Assembly (NCBI GenBank): GCA_016937015.1
Contig: JAFGWT010000214.1
Span: forward strand, 1-38,264
DNA length: 38,264 bases
Direction: 5' to 3'
DNA from: Deltaproteobacteria bacterium
GTDB taxonomy: Bacteria > Myxococcota_A > Polyangia > JAAYKL01
The first letter of the stretch is position 1; each line of letters begins with the position of its first letter. The notes under the pieces were generated by a model. That model saw only the letters and a program-made list of their open reading frames with translations. It had not been told where the DNA came from and did not search any database. A program made the position numbers and the translations under genes. Below are positions 1-10,054 of this stretch, piece after piece.

Positions 1-12
1 AGATTTTTTTAT

Positions 13-90
<78 letters not shown>

Positions 91-130
91 AACTATCCGC
101 CGCTGCCGAGCCAGCAAAAGGAGTTTATCA

Positions 131-739
131 ATGCCGAGAGTGGTCTCCCAAATAGGAATTTTGATTATTGACGATGACAAGGAAATCTGTGACTACATGG
201 AAACCTTTCTCGCCCGGGACGGATTCCTTGTAAAAGCATTAACTGCTCCTCAGGATGCGGTCGAAGAAGTAAAGACCGGAAAGTATCATCTGGTGATTCT
301 TGATCTCATGATGCCGAAAATTGACGGTATCGAACTGTTGGGTCAGATTCGTAAGGTGGATACAGATATCGCGGTTATTATTTTTACCGGGTATCCATCC
401 CTTGAGACAGCTGTTGCATCAATGAAGCTCGATGTGGTGGATTATATCAAAAAGCCTTTTAATCCCGAAGAGTTCAGTCAGGTCATTGAGCGAGTTATTA
501 AGCGAAAAGGCTTGGCCAGAAGCCCCGAAGAAGAGCTTCATAAGGTAATTGGCAGCAGTATTCGTGAGCTTCGCAAGGAAAATGGTCTGACGCTTAAGCA
601 GATGGCGCGACGGACTTCGTTATCGGTCTCACTGTTGTCTCAGATTGAACGCGCGGAGAGTTCTGCATCCATTTCATCCCTGTACAAAATTGCGCTCGCA
701 CTGGACACTCCGATAACATCCCTTTTTGGAGATTTTTAA
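131..739 (+). CDS. Response regulator: N-terminal REC domain fused to C-terminal XRE-type helix-turn-helix
   Basis: IDDDKE...LVILDLMMPKIDGIELL...FTGYPS...IKKPF REC motifs, then IRELRKENGLTLKQMARRTSLSVSLLSQIERAESSASISSLYKIALAL (XRE HTH). Confidence 0.9.
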   Translation: MPRVVSQIGILIIDDDKEICDYMETFLARDGFLVKALTAPQDAVEEVKTGKYHLVILDLMMPKIDGIELLGQIRKVDTDIAVIIFTGYPSLETAVASMKLDVVDYIKKPFNPEEFSQVIERVIKRKGLARSPEEELHKVIGSSIRELRKENGLTLKQMARRTSLSVSLLSQIERAESSASISSLYKIALALDTPITSLFGDF

Positions 740-881
740 CCTTTCTTACTCGCATTGACAGGGTGCTGCTATTTCAGACGCAAGGGAACATAAGTCGAGA
801 AAGCGCCAGTCATCCGGAGCCACCGGTCGCGAGCTGGATCAACTCTGTCGGTTCGCCGCCAGTCTGGGGACAACTCTGGAT

Positions 882-2021
882 GTGGATACTCTTGTACAGG
901 ATGCAGTGGAGCCGCTTGTTTCGATGGCGGGCGCGGATCGGATTATCATTGCAATAGCTCAGAACGACGCTCGGCTTCTGATTCCAGAAGCAGCCAATTG
1001 GGACCTGATTCCCTCTGCGAAGGGGATTCCCGCGCCGCCTGTGGCTTCATTGGGGACTGAAGCGGTCACTTTTGAAAATGTTAAGAAGTTGCCTCCGCAA
1101 ATCAGCACTCGAGTGGGTGAATTGCCCGGATTTATTGTGGTGGTGCCACTCTGGGCTCATGCGCATTTGCGAGGGGTGATAATTATGTCGCGGAAGCGGG
1201 CCAGTTTTACGTCCCATGTGCTGAAAATGCTGACAACAGCGGGACGGCAGTTGGCCCTGGCGGTTGAGAATTCCAGATTGCTTGCCGACCTTCAGGATTC
1301 GTATCGAAAGCTTATGGATACTCAGGAAGATCTGATTCGGGCGGAGCGACTGGCGGCACTGGGACAGCTTTCGGCCACAATGGCACATGAGATTCGTAAT
1401 CCCCTGGCGACCATTTTTTCTGCTATTTCTCAGATTCGAAAACAGAAGAATCCGGCCACTGCATCGACACTTCTTGATATCGCGGAAGAAGAAGCGTCCA
1501 GACTGAATTCCATGGTTGCTGAACTGTTGAAGTTTGCCAGACCGCGAAAGCCGCTGCTGGAGGAAGGGGCGCTGTTGGATTCAGTTCGTGCTGCGGTGGA
1601 GGGAATCTGTGCATCCAGAGACATTGGGGGTAATGTTGTTGAGGTTGACCCGGCTTCAGAGGCGGTAACGTGTCTGTTCGACTCAGACCTGATTTCGCGG
1701 GCACTGGATATATTGATAGACAATGCGCTGAGTGCGCTGGAAAATAATGAGGCGGGAAAAGTGATGATTAAGGTGCGCCGTCACGAGCCCGGTGCTGTCC
1801 TTGAAATTATGGACAATGGGGTGGGGATTCCGGGGGAATTGATGTCTAAAATTTACGAACCTTTTTTTTCCACAAAGCCTACCGGCACAGGTTTGGGACT
1901 GCCTACTGTTAAGCGAATTGCAGAAGATCACCGCGGCAGCATGGAAATCGAATCCCATTCGGGAACAGGATCGGTGGTTCGATTGTTTCTGCAAACCAGA
2001 CAGCGACAGTTTTCGGCTTGA
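882..2021 (+). CDS. Histidine kinase with GAF-like N-terminus (start uncertain, GTG)
   Basis: DHp motif AALGQLSATMAHEIRNPLATI, N box DNALSALENN, G boxes DNGVGIPGELMSKIYEPFFSTKPTGTGLGLPTVKRI. GAF-like coding continues upstream of the GTG in the same frame. Confidence 0.88.
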   Translation: MDTLVQDAVEPLVSMAGADRIIIAIAQNDARLLIPEAANWDLIPSAKGIPAPPVASLGTEAVTFENVKKLPPQISTRVGELPGFIVVVPLWAHAHLRGVIIMSRKRASFTSHVLKMLTTAGRQLALAVENSRLLADLQDSYRKLMDTQEDLIRAERLAALGQLSATMAHEIRNPLATIFSAISQIRKQKNPATASTLLDIAEEEASRLNSMVAELLKFARPRKPLLEEGALLDSVRAAVEGICASRDIGGNVVEVDPASEAVTCLFDSDLISRALDILIDNALSALENNEAGKVMIKVRRHEPGAVLEIMDNGVGIPGELMSKIYEPFFSTKPTGTGLGLPTVKRIAEDHRGSMEIESHSGTGSVVRLFLQTRQRQFSA

Positions 2022-2037
2022 AGAGAGGAATAAATTC

Positions 2038-2622
2038 ATGAACAGACTCAAACAGTTTTTCACCGGTGATATGCTGGTTGGCACAACTGGCATCGTACTG
2101 CTTATTGTTTCAATAGGATGTCGCCCGGAGGAGCCGGAGTGTATCCCCACCGACAAAGTCAACGTGGTGGAGGTTGAAAAGACGCCTATTCCACCGGGGG
2201 AGCTGAGCAGGGGACGAATGGACAAGGATCAGTGTCATGCCTGCGTCCAGTCGAAACGGGGATTTTATTCCTGTCAGACTGTATGGCAAACGCATAAGGA
2301 AACGCGGGACGAGCTGAAGAAACTTGCAAGGGAAAAAGCGTGCGTTGATGCCGGATGGCCGAAGGATGAGTGTCCCGAAGCAGCTGTTAAAATGGTTCAA
2401 TGCAAAGGTGATGCCCCGCCGAAGGACTCCAGGCTGGCGCAGTCTTTTCGGCGATTGATGGTTAACCAGTCCGCGACTCAAAAGAAGACTCCTACACCGG
2501 ACGCCGGAACACGGAATGACCCCAACAGTGATGATGTTGCAAAGGCAAAGGCGCCTGATGCAACTGCAGATGGCGGTAAATCTGAAAAGGGGAGCGGCAA
2601 GTATATTCCCGAAGTGGAATAG
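2038..2622 (+). CDS. Cys-containing putative lipoprotein, unknown function
   Basis: ATG at 2038 after gagagga; hydrophobic leader with lipobox-like IVSIGC; several Cys; disordered polar tail. Confidence 0.7.
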   Translation: MNRLKQFFTGDMLVGTTGIVLLIVSIGCRPEEPECIPTDKVNVVEVEKTPIPPGELSRGRMDKDQCHACVQSKRGFYSCQTVWQTHKETRDELKKLAREKACVDAGWPKDECPEAAVKMVQCKGDAPPKDSRLAQSFRRLMVNQSATQKKTPTPDAGTRNDPNSDDVAKAKAPDATADGGKSEKGSGKYIPEVE

Positions 2623-2675
2623 CCCCCCCTGTACAGCAGTGAAACAGAACCTCGTTCCCTGCGACTTTCTTTACT

Positions 2676-3587
2676 TTAAAGGTAAGCTTCCACCAGAGAT
2701 GCACTGCGATCAGTGACGGTGAGTGATACCGGATGACCATGGATAAATGGGCGGTTTCGCGCGCCATGTGCGGCGGGGTACCCCGATGCAACTGGTATTG
2801 GCAAGCTGGATAAATTTCTTTTGAGTATGGTTTCCACTGTCACCCCATCGCTTCCAGGGGAGCAGTGCGTAAACTCTCCTAGAATTATGCCGGAAATTTG
2901 GCGGAAGATACCACATCGACTCAATTGAATCAGATGTCGTTCCAGCCGATATGGCGCTTCGGCGACATCTTCGAGCAGCAGGATGCACCCCATGGCGAAT
3001 TCCCGTGGCAATGTCCCCATCATATGTGCCAGCATGGTTAAATTGCCGCCTATTAATGGGCCGGTTGCGACGCCAGCGCGGACTGGTTTGAGCGTGCATT
3101 TACGGGTGTCTGGTCCGAAGGTCAGAATGTGATGCAGTGCGGCAATATCGATTTGGGGGTATTGGGCAAAGCGCGCGGCCATCGGGCCGTGGATGGTGCA
3201 GAGGTGATAATGCGCCCATAGATACAAGAGAAGCGCTGTGATGTCTGAGTTGCCGATTATCCACTTGGGATGAGATGTTAGCGCATGGAAACTGATATCA
3301 TCCAAAATGGTTGTGAGGCCAAAACCACCTCGGGCACACCAAATGGCTGAAGCGGACGGGTCATCAATCGCCTGCTGCATGGTGTATTTTCGATGACTGC
3401 GAGAACCGGCCCAGAATCCGTCCACTTCGTATATCTCGTCCGATGTGTGGCATGGAAAGTCAAGGGCCTGAACACCCTCCATCAGCGAAGTGCGCTCGAC
3501 TGGCCCGGATGGTGCAACAATTCGAACATTCGAGTTGGGCTGGAGCAGCTGAGGATATATGGGAGTGTGTGCTGGTGCGGGTGGCAT
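2676..3587 (-). CDS. ldcA: LD-carboxypeptidase (peptidase S66 family)
   Basis: VRIVAPSGPV, CARGGFG, IIGNSDITALLLYL, TIHGPMAARF, GGNLTML, LLLEDVAEAPYRLER, PVASGYPAAHG. Confidence 0.88.
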   Translation of the reverse strand: MPPAPAHTPIYPQLLQPNSNVRIVAPSGPVERTSLMEGVQALDFPCHTSDEIYEVDGFWAGSRSHRKYTMQQAIDDPSASAIWCARGGFGLTTILDDISFHALTSHPKWIIGNSDITALLLYLWAHYHLCTIHGPMAARFAQYPQIDIAALHHILTFGPDTRKCTLKPVRAGVATGPLIGGNLTMLAHMMGTLPREFAMGCILLLEDVAEAPYRLERHLIQLSRCGIFRQISGIILGEFTHCSPGSDGVTVETILKRNLSSLPIPVASGYPAAHGARNRPFIHGHPVSLTVTDRSASLVEAYL

Positions 3588-3592
3588 ACCAG

Positions 3593-4732
3593 TTAACGCA
3601 CCGACAGTTCGCCACAGGTATCGAGTAAAGAGACAAGAAACTCCTCAACCAGCGTTGCCATTTTTTCATCCTCTGCTGCGCTTGACAGATGTTCTTCAAT
3701 TATGGCACTTGCACCTTCGGCCTCTGCAAGAACATTGAGGGTATTAAAAATTTCATCATTAATAACCGACAGTTCAAAAAGGGCGGTCATTTTTTCTCTG
3801 ATTTCATCTTCGGAACTGTCCAGTGCAACGGACTTATAGGCATCAACAGCTGCGTCCCATGCATCGTCGTCCTCAAGAATTCGCAGTGTCATTTGCGATA
3901 GCTCATCCACCATTCTGGGGTGCTTCAGCACATCAACCGCAAGACCACGCATTGCCTTTTGCAATGACTTGAGTTTCCCAACTTTTTTTAACAGCTGGAC
4001 CATTTCTTCTTCGGCATGGCCTTCACAATTGGCTATCCATTCTTCCACTTTTTGCGCAGTCTTGTCGGAATTGCCGTCAACAGCAAGGTTGAGCGTAATG
4101 GTAAAAAGTTTCTGTGAGACGCGGGGAGACATGTTCCCCTGGATGGTGGCGGTGGCCAGCTGACCCTGGATTTTTAACATTGGAATCAGCTTTTTTATCA
4201 CGTCCTTCATCCGCTCGTCTTTAAGCAGCTCGTTTTGGACCCGTTCTGCCAGAATTTCCCTGGCGACCTCTGTCCCTCGCTGCTTCACCTTTTTTTTGTA
4301 GTCTGAAACGCCACCGGAGGCGATGGCTTTGCCTAGCAGTGTCAGCTTGTTTTTGACGCCAGATGTGGCCTTGTCGGCTATCTTGTCAATTTTCTTTTTC
4401 ACATCCTCCTGTTTAAAGACCTCAGCAATCAAATACCCAATGGCTTCGGTTACCTGTTCTGATTCAAGCATTTTATCCGCGAGCTTTTTGGCCGTTTTCT
4501 TTCCGGCTTCGCTTACCTTTTCGGCTGCATCCGAGCCCAGCCATTTTACTATCTTGCTTTGAGCCTCTGCCTGTTGATCACCCAGCACCTGCGTTGAATC
4601 GGTGTCTTCCGTGTCGCCTGCAGGCTTTGCGGACTCCGTTTTGGGTTTTTTTGAGCCACAGGCAGCCTGACTCAACATAATTGAAGCAACCAATACAATT
4701 TTCACAAAAATACTGTGTTGAAAAATTTTCAT
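3593..4732 (-). CDS. Putative lipoprotein, helical, unknown function
   Basis: Start MKIFQHSIFVKIVLVASIMLSQAAC (lipobox LSQAAC), then acidic/polar linker and long helical region. ORF extends upstream to 4786 without clear coding support. Confidence 0.7.
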   Translation of the reverse strand: MKIFQHSIFVKIVLVASIMLSQAACGSKKPKTESAKPAGDTEDTDSTQVLGDQQAEAQSKIVKWLGSDAAEKVSEAGKKTAKKLADKMLESEQVTEAIGYLIAEVFKQEDVKKKIDKIADKATSGVKNKLTLLGKAIASGGVSDYKKKVKQRGTEVAREILAERVQNELLKDERMKDVIKKLIPMLKIQGQLATATIQGNMSPRVSQKLFTITLNLAVDGNSDKTAQKVEEWIANCEGHAEEEMVQLLKKVGKLKSLQKAMRGLAVDVLKHPRMVDELSQMTLRILEDDDAWDAAVDAYKSVALDSSEDEIREKMTALFELSVINDEIFNTLNVLAEAEGASAIIEEHLSSAAEDEKMATLVEEFLVSLLDTCGELSVR

Positions 4733-4855
4733 TTTGCCTCCGGTGCAAAAGACTGTGATAAATGAAGATGTAATAATAGGGTACAAACAGAAAAGTGAAA
4801 AGAATTTAACCTGGTACTCGCGTCGGATTATCGCTCTTATGTCGTTGGCAGTACT

Positions 4856-5311
4856 CTATGAAAGCAGGAGGCAGTTCATTAGAACAGCATCATCGCCAGT
4901 GTCTGTGTAGTATCCGCGCCGGGTACCCACCACTGAAAATCCGCAGCTTTGATAGAGATTTCTGGCAGCTGAGTTCCTGTGACGCAATTCAAGAGATATG
5001 ACAGAAATGTCCTCCTCTTCCGCAGTCATTTTAAGATGTTCGATAAGCAAGCGACCAATGCCTTGTTTTTGGAACTGGGGGTGAACCGCCACTTTTAAAA
5101 CCTGATATTCATCTGCGACCGTCCAAAAGCAAACAAAACCGGCCGTGGTCCGATTTGCAACGGCCAGAAAAGTGCGGGACCAGGATAGCGCGGATAACTC
5201 ATGGGCAAGGGCGCTGCGATCCCAGGGGGCGCTGAAGCAGCGTTGTTCGATGTCAGCAATATCGTCCAGATTATCTATTGTGGCCGGCACTATGAGAATC
5301 GGAGAAATCAT
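4856..5311 (-). CDS. rimI: GNAT acetyltransferase, RimI-like
   Basis: IEQRCFSAPWDRSAL, VLKVAVHPQFQKQGIGRLLIEHL, LELRHRNSAARNLYQSCGFSVVGTRRGYYTDTGDDAVLM. Confidence 0.85.
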   Translation of the reverse strand: MISPILIVPATIDNLDDIADIEQRCFSAPWDRSALAHELSALSWSRTFLAVANRTTAGFVCFWTVADEYQVLKVAVHPQFQKQGIGRLLIEHLKMTAEEEDISVISLELRHRNSAARNLYQSCGFSVVGTRRGYYTDTGDDAVLMNCLLLS

Positions 5312-5327
5312 ATTTCAGGCTATATCA

Positions 5328-6041
5328 CTACGGGAAACGAATGTTGCCCTGGGATTCAAACTGGGATAGCCAGTCCGTTAGTACACGCTGGATTTTTTTA
5401 TTTCGGACAATTTTTTCAAAGGCTGGCCGTGCTTCCTTCCAGTTTGCACCCGCCAGAGGATGGTTACCCAGTCGAAACAGTTTTTGCAACTCCGCTTCAT
5501 CGGGCATTTGAATTTTGTCGATCATGTACTGAAGCTGTATGCGGCAAAGCTGCATGTTCGAAAACCAGTATTCCAAATCAGTTTGTGAAGTACCGCTCTG
5601 TTGAAGAATTTTTTTGACCTCATTTGCCCCGCCCGCCATTTTCGAAAAATGTGTCATCCATCGGTTTCGTCTGGTGGCGTCGACTTTTTCGCCCACCTGC
5701 GTTGCCACATGGGCCAGCAGTCGGATGGTCACACCGAGTCGTCTGGCATTAAACTGAATCGCGTTATCAACTGGCTGCTCCGACCACTTTGCCCCATGAT
5801 ATGTGACGAGAAGAATTCGCGCCAGAAGCGCCACGTCACTGTTCAAAATCAGAGCTGAGGAGGACTCATCGGCCGAGTTGAAACTGATAACAGATGCCAG
5901 ACCATCGACTGGAACCTCAGGCTCAGACGCATTTGCGGTTTTTGGAAAAGCGGCTTGCAGCATCAGGACGCAGCTGATTGCCGTGGCTGAGATACCGCAG
6001 ACAGGGTGCTTACTCTTCAATATTGAAATTGCCTTTTTCAT
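5328..6041 (-). CDS. Hypothetical secreted protein
   Basis: Internal start MKKAISILKSKHPVCGISATAISCVLMLQAAFPKTANASE (signal-peptide-like), ATG at 6041; region upstream to 6365 overlaps the better supported UPF0158 frame. Confidence 0.6.
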   Translation of the reverse strand: MKKAISILKSKHPVCGISATAISCVLMLQAAFPKTANASEPEVPVDGLASVISFNSADESSSALILNSDVALLARILLVTYHGAKWSEQPVDNAIQFNARRLGVTIRLLAHVATQVGEKVDATRRNRWMTHFSKMAGGANEVKKILQQSGTSQTDLEYWFSNMQLCRIQLQYMIDKIQMPDEAELQKLFRLGNHPLAGANWKEARPAFEKIVRNKKIQRVLTDWLSQFESQGNIRFP

Positions 6042-6801
6042 TGCAAAGAAATTCCAGAAAAGTGGCTGCAATGGGGAGTGCCTTTGACGGGACAAGATCC
6101 ACCAACTCGTGGGCCTTGCGACGCAGGTTGGTTCCGAAGTTTCGAGACTGGCTGGCAGAGTAACGGTTGCGCCTGACGGTTTCGAATTTCCGGGTGGACG
6201 CGCCTTCCTGCCAGGGCGCCGCATTGCTGGCAACGATGTTTTTCGCCTTAAGCCATTCTGCAATATGCGCCTGAAGTTTCTCGGAGCGCTTGGCAAACCA
6301 GACCTCGCGCTTTTCCGGATCCTGAACCAGAACATCCTTGAAACGGCGAAATGCACCTTTGCCATCGACAGCGATGTTCAACTTGTCTTTCAACGGACAG
6401 TCTTCCATTTCTTCGATGTATTCCTCCATCCATCGATACTGCTCTCGGGATGAAATGGGTTCAATGTAAACATAGGCCGGATCTGCCTCCACGTCCTGCA
6501 GCCGACGTTCCGCATTGTCTGTTCCGTTGAAAATACGAATTACATCGCCGCTGCTTTTATTTAAAAAGCTGTGCAGTTCCGGAGAGTTGTTTTCGAGTGC
6601 CCCTTCGAGCTCAGCCCAGTCGATGGCCACCAGGGTGGCACCTGGCGGAATTGCAGCGGGATCGATTTCGATGTCATCGTGTCCCCAGTCGAGCGCGTCG
6701 TCGCTGGTTACGGGATGGGTCTCCTTTTCGGCCGTGTCGAGTTCCGAGGTATTGGAAACCATGTTGTCATCGCTTTCCTTAATATATGATTGCTCGCTCA
6801 T
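6010..6801 (-). CDS. UPF0158 family protein
   Basis: YVYIEPISSREQYRWMEEYIEEMEDCPLKDKLNIAVDGKGAFRRFKDVLVQDPEKREVWFAKRSEKLQAHIAEWLKAKNI is the UPF0158 signature region; start placed at MSEQSYIKES. Confidence 0.8.
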   Translation of the reverse strand: MSEQSYIKESDDNMVSNTSELDTAEKETHPVTSDDALDWGHDDIEIDPAAIPPGATLVAIDWAELEGALENNSPELHSFLNKSSGDVIRIFNGTDNAERRLQDVEADPAYVYIEPISSREQYRWMEEYIEEMEDCPLKDKLNIAVDGKGAFRRFKDVLVQDPEKREVWFAKRSEKLQAHIAEWLKAKNIVASNAAPWQEGASTRKFETVRRNRYSASQSRNFGTNLRRKAHELVDLVPSKALPIAATFLEFLCNEKGNFNIEE

Positions 6802-7063
6802 TGTCTTCTCCTGCTGATTAGTGCACAAGCATTCCATCCATATTAAATCAACCGTTTCGCCGCCCCGCAAACCGGTTGCCAGATGGAAATTGATGGATTT
6901 TTTATAATTCCGATAAAAACTATAGACCAATTTGGAGAAAAAAAGCAATTTGGCAACTGAAAATCTCTCGATTTGCTATTTGTCCAGAAACTAATATTCA
7001 CAATGCGATTTTTTTGGATTTTGAATACATTGGGTTGATGCCGCCATTTGACGGCTTTGGCAA

Positions 7064-7762
7064 TCACTGCGTCAACTTGTATCCCTGTCCGTAAACAGTG
7101 AGGATGTGCCGCGGTTTTGCGGGATTTTTTTCGAGGACGCGTCTGAGTTTTAGGATGAAGTTATCGATGGTGCGGTTGGTGGGGTTGGCGTCGATACCCC
7201 ATACGGCATCGAGAATTTCATCTCTGGACACCGGCTCTCCCCGGCGCTCGTCGAGCAATTGAAGTATTGCGGTGGCATAGAATCCGAGGTCTGTCTGTTT
7301 GTTTCCAACGGATGCCGTATATGAGTCGACGTTAATAACTGCGTCACCCACATGAATCAGTCTGGAGGGGTTTTTTTCCCGGTCGGGCGCAATTCTCCGA
7401 AAGATTGCCCTGACTCTCGCCAGCAGTTCCCCGATGGAAAACGGCTTGGTGACATAGTCATCTGCCCCGGCTTCCAGCCCCCGAATAATGTCGTTTTCCT
7501 GAGAGCGAGCCGAAAGGATGAGTATGGGTGTAACAGTATCTCTTCGGCGAATTGCCTCGCATACATTGTACCCATTCATTCCGGGAAGCATGAGGTCGAG
7601 AATAATGAGGTTGGGGTGGAGCTCCGCTGCGAGGTCGACCCCTTTTTCGCCGGTTTGTGCGCAATGAACACGGTAGCCTTCGAATTCAAATGCATCGGTC
7701 AGACCGAGGATGAGATCGGTTTCATCTTCAATAATCAGAATAGTTTTCGCGTCCTGCATCAT
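7064..7762 (-). CDS. OmpR/PhoB-family response regulator (REC + winged helix)
   Basis: ILIIEDETDLILGL...LIILDLMLPGMNGYNVCEAIRR...LSARSQENDIIRGLEAGADDYVTKPFSIGELLARVRA...; C-terminal VSRDEILDAVWG...NRTIDNFILKLRRVLEKNPAKPRHILTVYGQGYKL. Confidence 0.93.
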   Translation of the reverse strand: MMQDAKTILIIEDETDLILGLTDAFEFEGYRVHCAQTGEKGVDLAAELHPNLIILDLMLPGMNGYNVCEAIRRRDTVTPILILSARSQENDIIRGLEAGADDYVTKPFSIGELLARVRAIFRRIAPDREKNPSRLIHVGDAVINVDSYTASVGNKQTDLGFYATAILQLLDERRGEPVSRDEILDAVWGIDANPTNRTIDNFILKLRRVLEKNPAKPRHILTVYGQGYKLTQ

Positions 7763-7834
7763 TGCCGAAGAGCTTAGCAGATTTCGAAAATAACGTAAAC
7801 TGAATGCAGCATGACACTCCTCCCGGCATGGCAA

Positions 7835-10054
7835 CTATGGTTGTCTGGGTTCAGCCGCACAAACACTCGCCATATCCCGAACCAGCCGGGCCGGAAGTAC
7901 AAATGTGATATCAAGCCCGTCACGGGCTGCCACGATTCCGTCCTGTTCCGGGACGATGTCCCCGAATTTTAGAATTGCCGGCGATTCATTTTCTTTGCTG
8001 CTAAAGCGGATCTCCGCCGAAACGTTTGAAATATCCTCAGAGAATGCGTGAGACTGGATGGCTTTGACCGCCCCAAAATCAATGAGGATACGTTCCATGG
8101 CATCGCTGTTTAGGGCACAGTCGCTGGAAAGCCATATGCCGTTTTGCTTTTGGGCTTTGAAATTCAGATTTTCATTTCGAAAGGATATTTCCGTGATCAT
8201 ATCAGACTCAATGGCGAGGAGGTTTCGCGACGCGAGCGGACGTGCCAGAAATCCGGTCAAGTCATCGTCCACTGTAAAAACGAGATTGGGCTGGCTGGCA
8301 ACCCTCGCGAACCGTGAGCCTGCGTTTGATACTTCACCGATTTCGATTGTGGCTTTTCCGGTTTGGGTGTTGTCCTGGGTTTTCCCTTCCTGAGTGTGCC
8401 GGGTAAAGGACACTGTGACTGTTGCAAACAGGTTGTCTTTTTTAAATGGGTTTTCTGTCACCCGTGGATAGCCGGTCACCGGCGTTTCGCAGGCCAATGT
8501 CAGCAGCTTTTTCACGCTGGCGGCATCGCTCCCTGCGGCAATCGGGGTAACAATCAGCCATTCATCATTATTTTTTTTCAGGGTCTGGCGGACCCCGCCT
8601 GATGCGATGTCGATGGCCGTCGCGTCATCCGGTTGACACTGCGTTACCACCTTTTGCCGGAAACGGAAGGGATATGGCTCCAGCAGGTCGATGACCTTCT
8701 TCGGCAGGGGGAGCCAGCCTTCGGCGTTGCCACGTTTTAATAGCACACCATTGGGCGTTGTTGGGTCGGTAAAAAACAGCAGTGTCAGAATTTGAGAGTC
8801 AACGGTTTCCAGTTCGGCGCTTAAAAGGGGGATTTCCGTATGGGCCGGCAACGCGGCAGCCTTGTCGGTGTCGGGACTTTCGGCCATATTTCTTTTGCTG
8901 TCTGGTGCGAATAGAATGTCTGTGGCGCGAACCTGCTTCAGCTCGTCAAAGAGTTCAGAAAACGCTGTCTGGCTGGTCTCCTCTGTTTTGAGCCCCGAAA
9001 CGTGCCACAGTCCCTCATCTATTGTCAGTTCCATTTTTTCTTCACCTTTGGTGATTCGAATGAGAGCAATGTCTTGCGGAGAAACGGGAAGTAGTCGCTT
9101 TTCGAAATATCGGGACACCGGGCGGGTCAACAGGGACTGGAAATGCGCGGACACGCAATGAATTGCCGGTTGTCCCTTTATACGAACGTACACGCTGTTT
9201 TCATCACAGGGGGCACCCAGTTCGATTGTTATCTGCCGGCTATCGGATGACGTCAGCGAGAGTGACGGCGGCGCAGTGGTGAAGCCGTACTTTTGTGATT
9301 CCCTGGGGGTGTCAGCCACAAACTGGCTAATCTCAAGACCGGCAGCAGCGGCAGCAAGCTGTTTTAGCTCCGATGCGGCGCCAGGAACCTTTCTGCCGGC
9401 GTGGCTGACCTGCCAGTCGCCTGTATCTGCATTTCGGTAAGCTTCCCAGTCTCGAGAATCGCTGTGCACCGCCAGTTTCTCAATCTCGGCGGTGTCAAGG
9501 TTGAGTAGATGCCTGTCTCTGAGATCATTGAGCCCCTTGTTCATCGCGGAAAGGAAATCAGTGCTTACGACGTAAAACCGGTCCTTATCGGAATCAACCG
9601 ATATGTATACCCCGTCGCCGTCGGGTGTATCCGCGCCAATGGCAAACGAGACGCTGTTTTCTCCGAACCCGGCGGTCCCTTTGATACGCGGGGTGTTCAG
9701 ACCAAATCGTTTGTCGTGCAGGTTATCTTCGACCACTCGACTGTAGATCAGAAAATCCATGGCGGAAACCAGCGACTGAACCTCCGTGTCATCTGCCACG
9801 AAGGATTTTGGGGCGGTAATGTGCCATACGGCCTCTGTGCCGGGTGACGCTTTCGTTGCTTTGAGGGTTAGCTTGCCTTTAGGGGTTTCAAGCGCGATGG
9901 TATCAATCTGATCCGCCCGCAGAGTGCCAAAGACGTTTTCGGCGCGGGACTTTTTTTCATCGGTGGACATGAACCGTCCATCCACAAAATATATGTAGAT
10001 GAAAAGTAAAAGGGAAACAGAAAGTATAATGACAACCGTTTTGTTTTTCATCAT
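7835..10054 (-). CDS. DUF4340 domain-containing protein
   Basis: Single N-terminal TM segment then repeated beta-rich modules with WxI/W-hitsP-type motifs; immediately downstream of GldG-like gene, the usual DUF4340 context. Confidence 0.75.
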   Translation of the reverse strand: MMKNKTVVIILSVSLLLFIYIYFVDGRFMSTDEKKSRAENVFGTLRADQIDTIALETPKGKLTLKATKASPGTEAVWHITAPKSFVADDTEVQSLVSAMDFLIYSRVVEDNLHDKRFGLNTPRIKGTAGFGENSVSFAIGADTPDGDGVYISVDSDKDRFYVVSTDFLSAMNKGLNDLRDRHLLNLDTAEIEKLAVHSDSRDWEAYRNADTGDWQVSHAGRKVPGAASELKQLAAAAAGLEISQFVADTPRESQKYGFTTAPPSLSLTSSDSRQITIELGAPCDENSVYVRIKGQPAIHCVSAHFQSLLTRPVSRYFEKRLLPVSPQDIALIRITKGEEKMELTIDEGLWHVSGLKTEETSQTAFSELFDELKQVRATDILFAPDSKRNMAESPDTDKAAALPAHTEIPLLSAELETVDSQILTLLFFTDPTTPNGVLLKRGNAEGWLPLPKKVIDLLEPYPFRFRQKVVTQCQPDDATAIDIASGGVRQTLKKNNDEWLIVTPIAAGSDAASVKKLLTLACETPVTGYPRVTENPFKKDNLFATVTVSFTRHTQEGKTQDNTQTGKATIEIGEVSNAGSRFARVASQPNLVFTVDDDLTGFLARPLASRNLLAIESDMITEISFRNENLNFKAQKQNGIWLSSDCALNSDAMERILIDFGAVKAIQSHAFSEDISNVSAEIRFSSKENESPAILKFGDIVPEQDGIVAARDGLDITFVLPARLVRDMASVCAAEPRQP

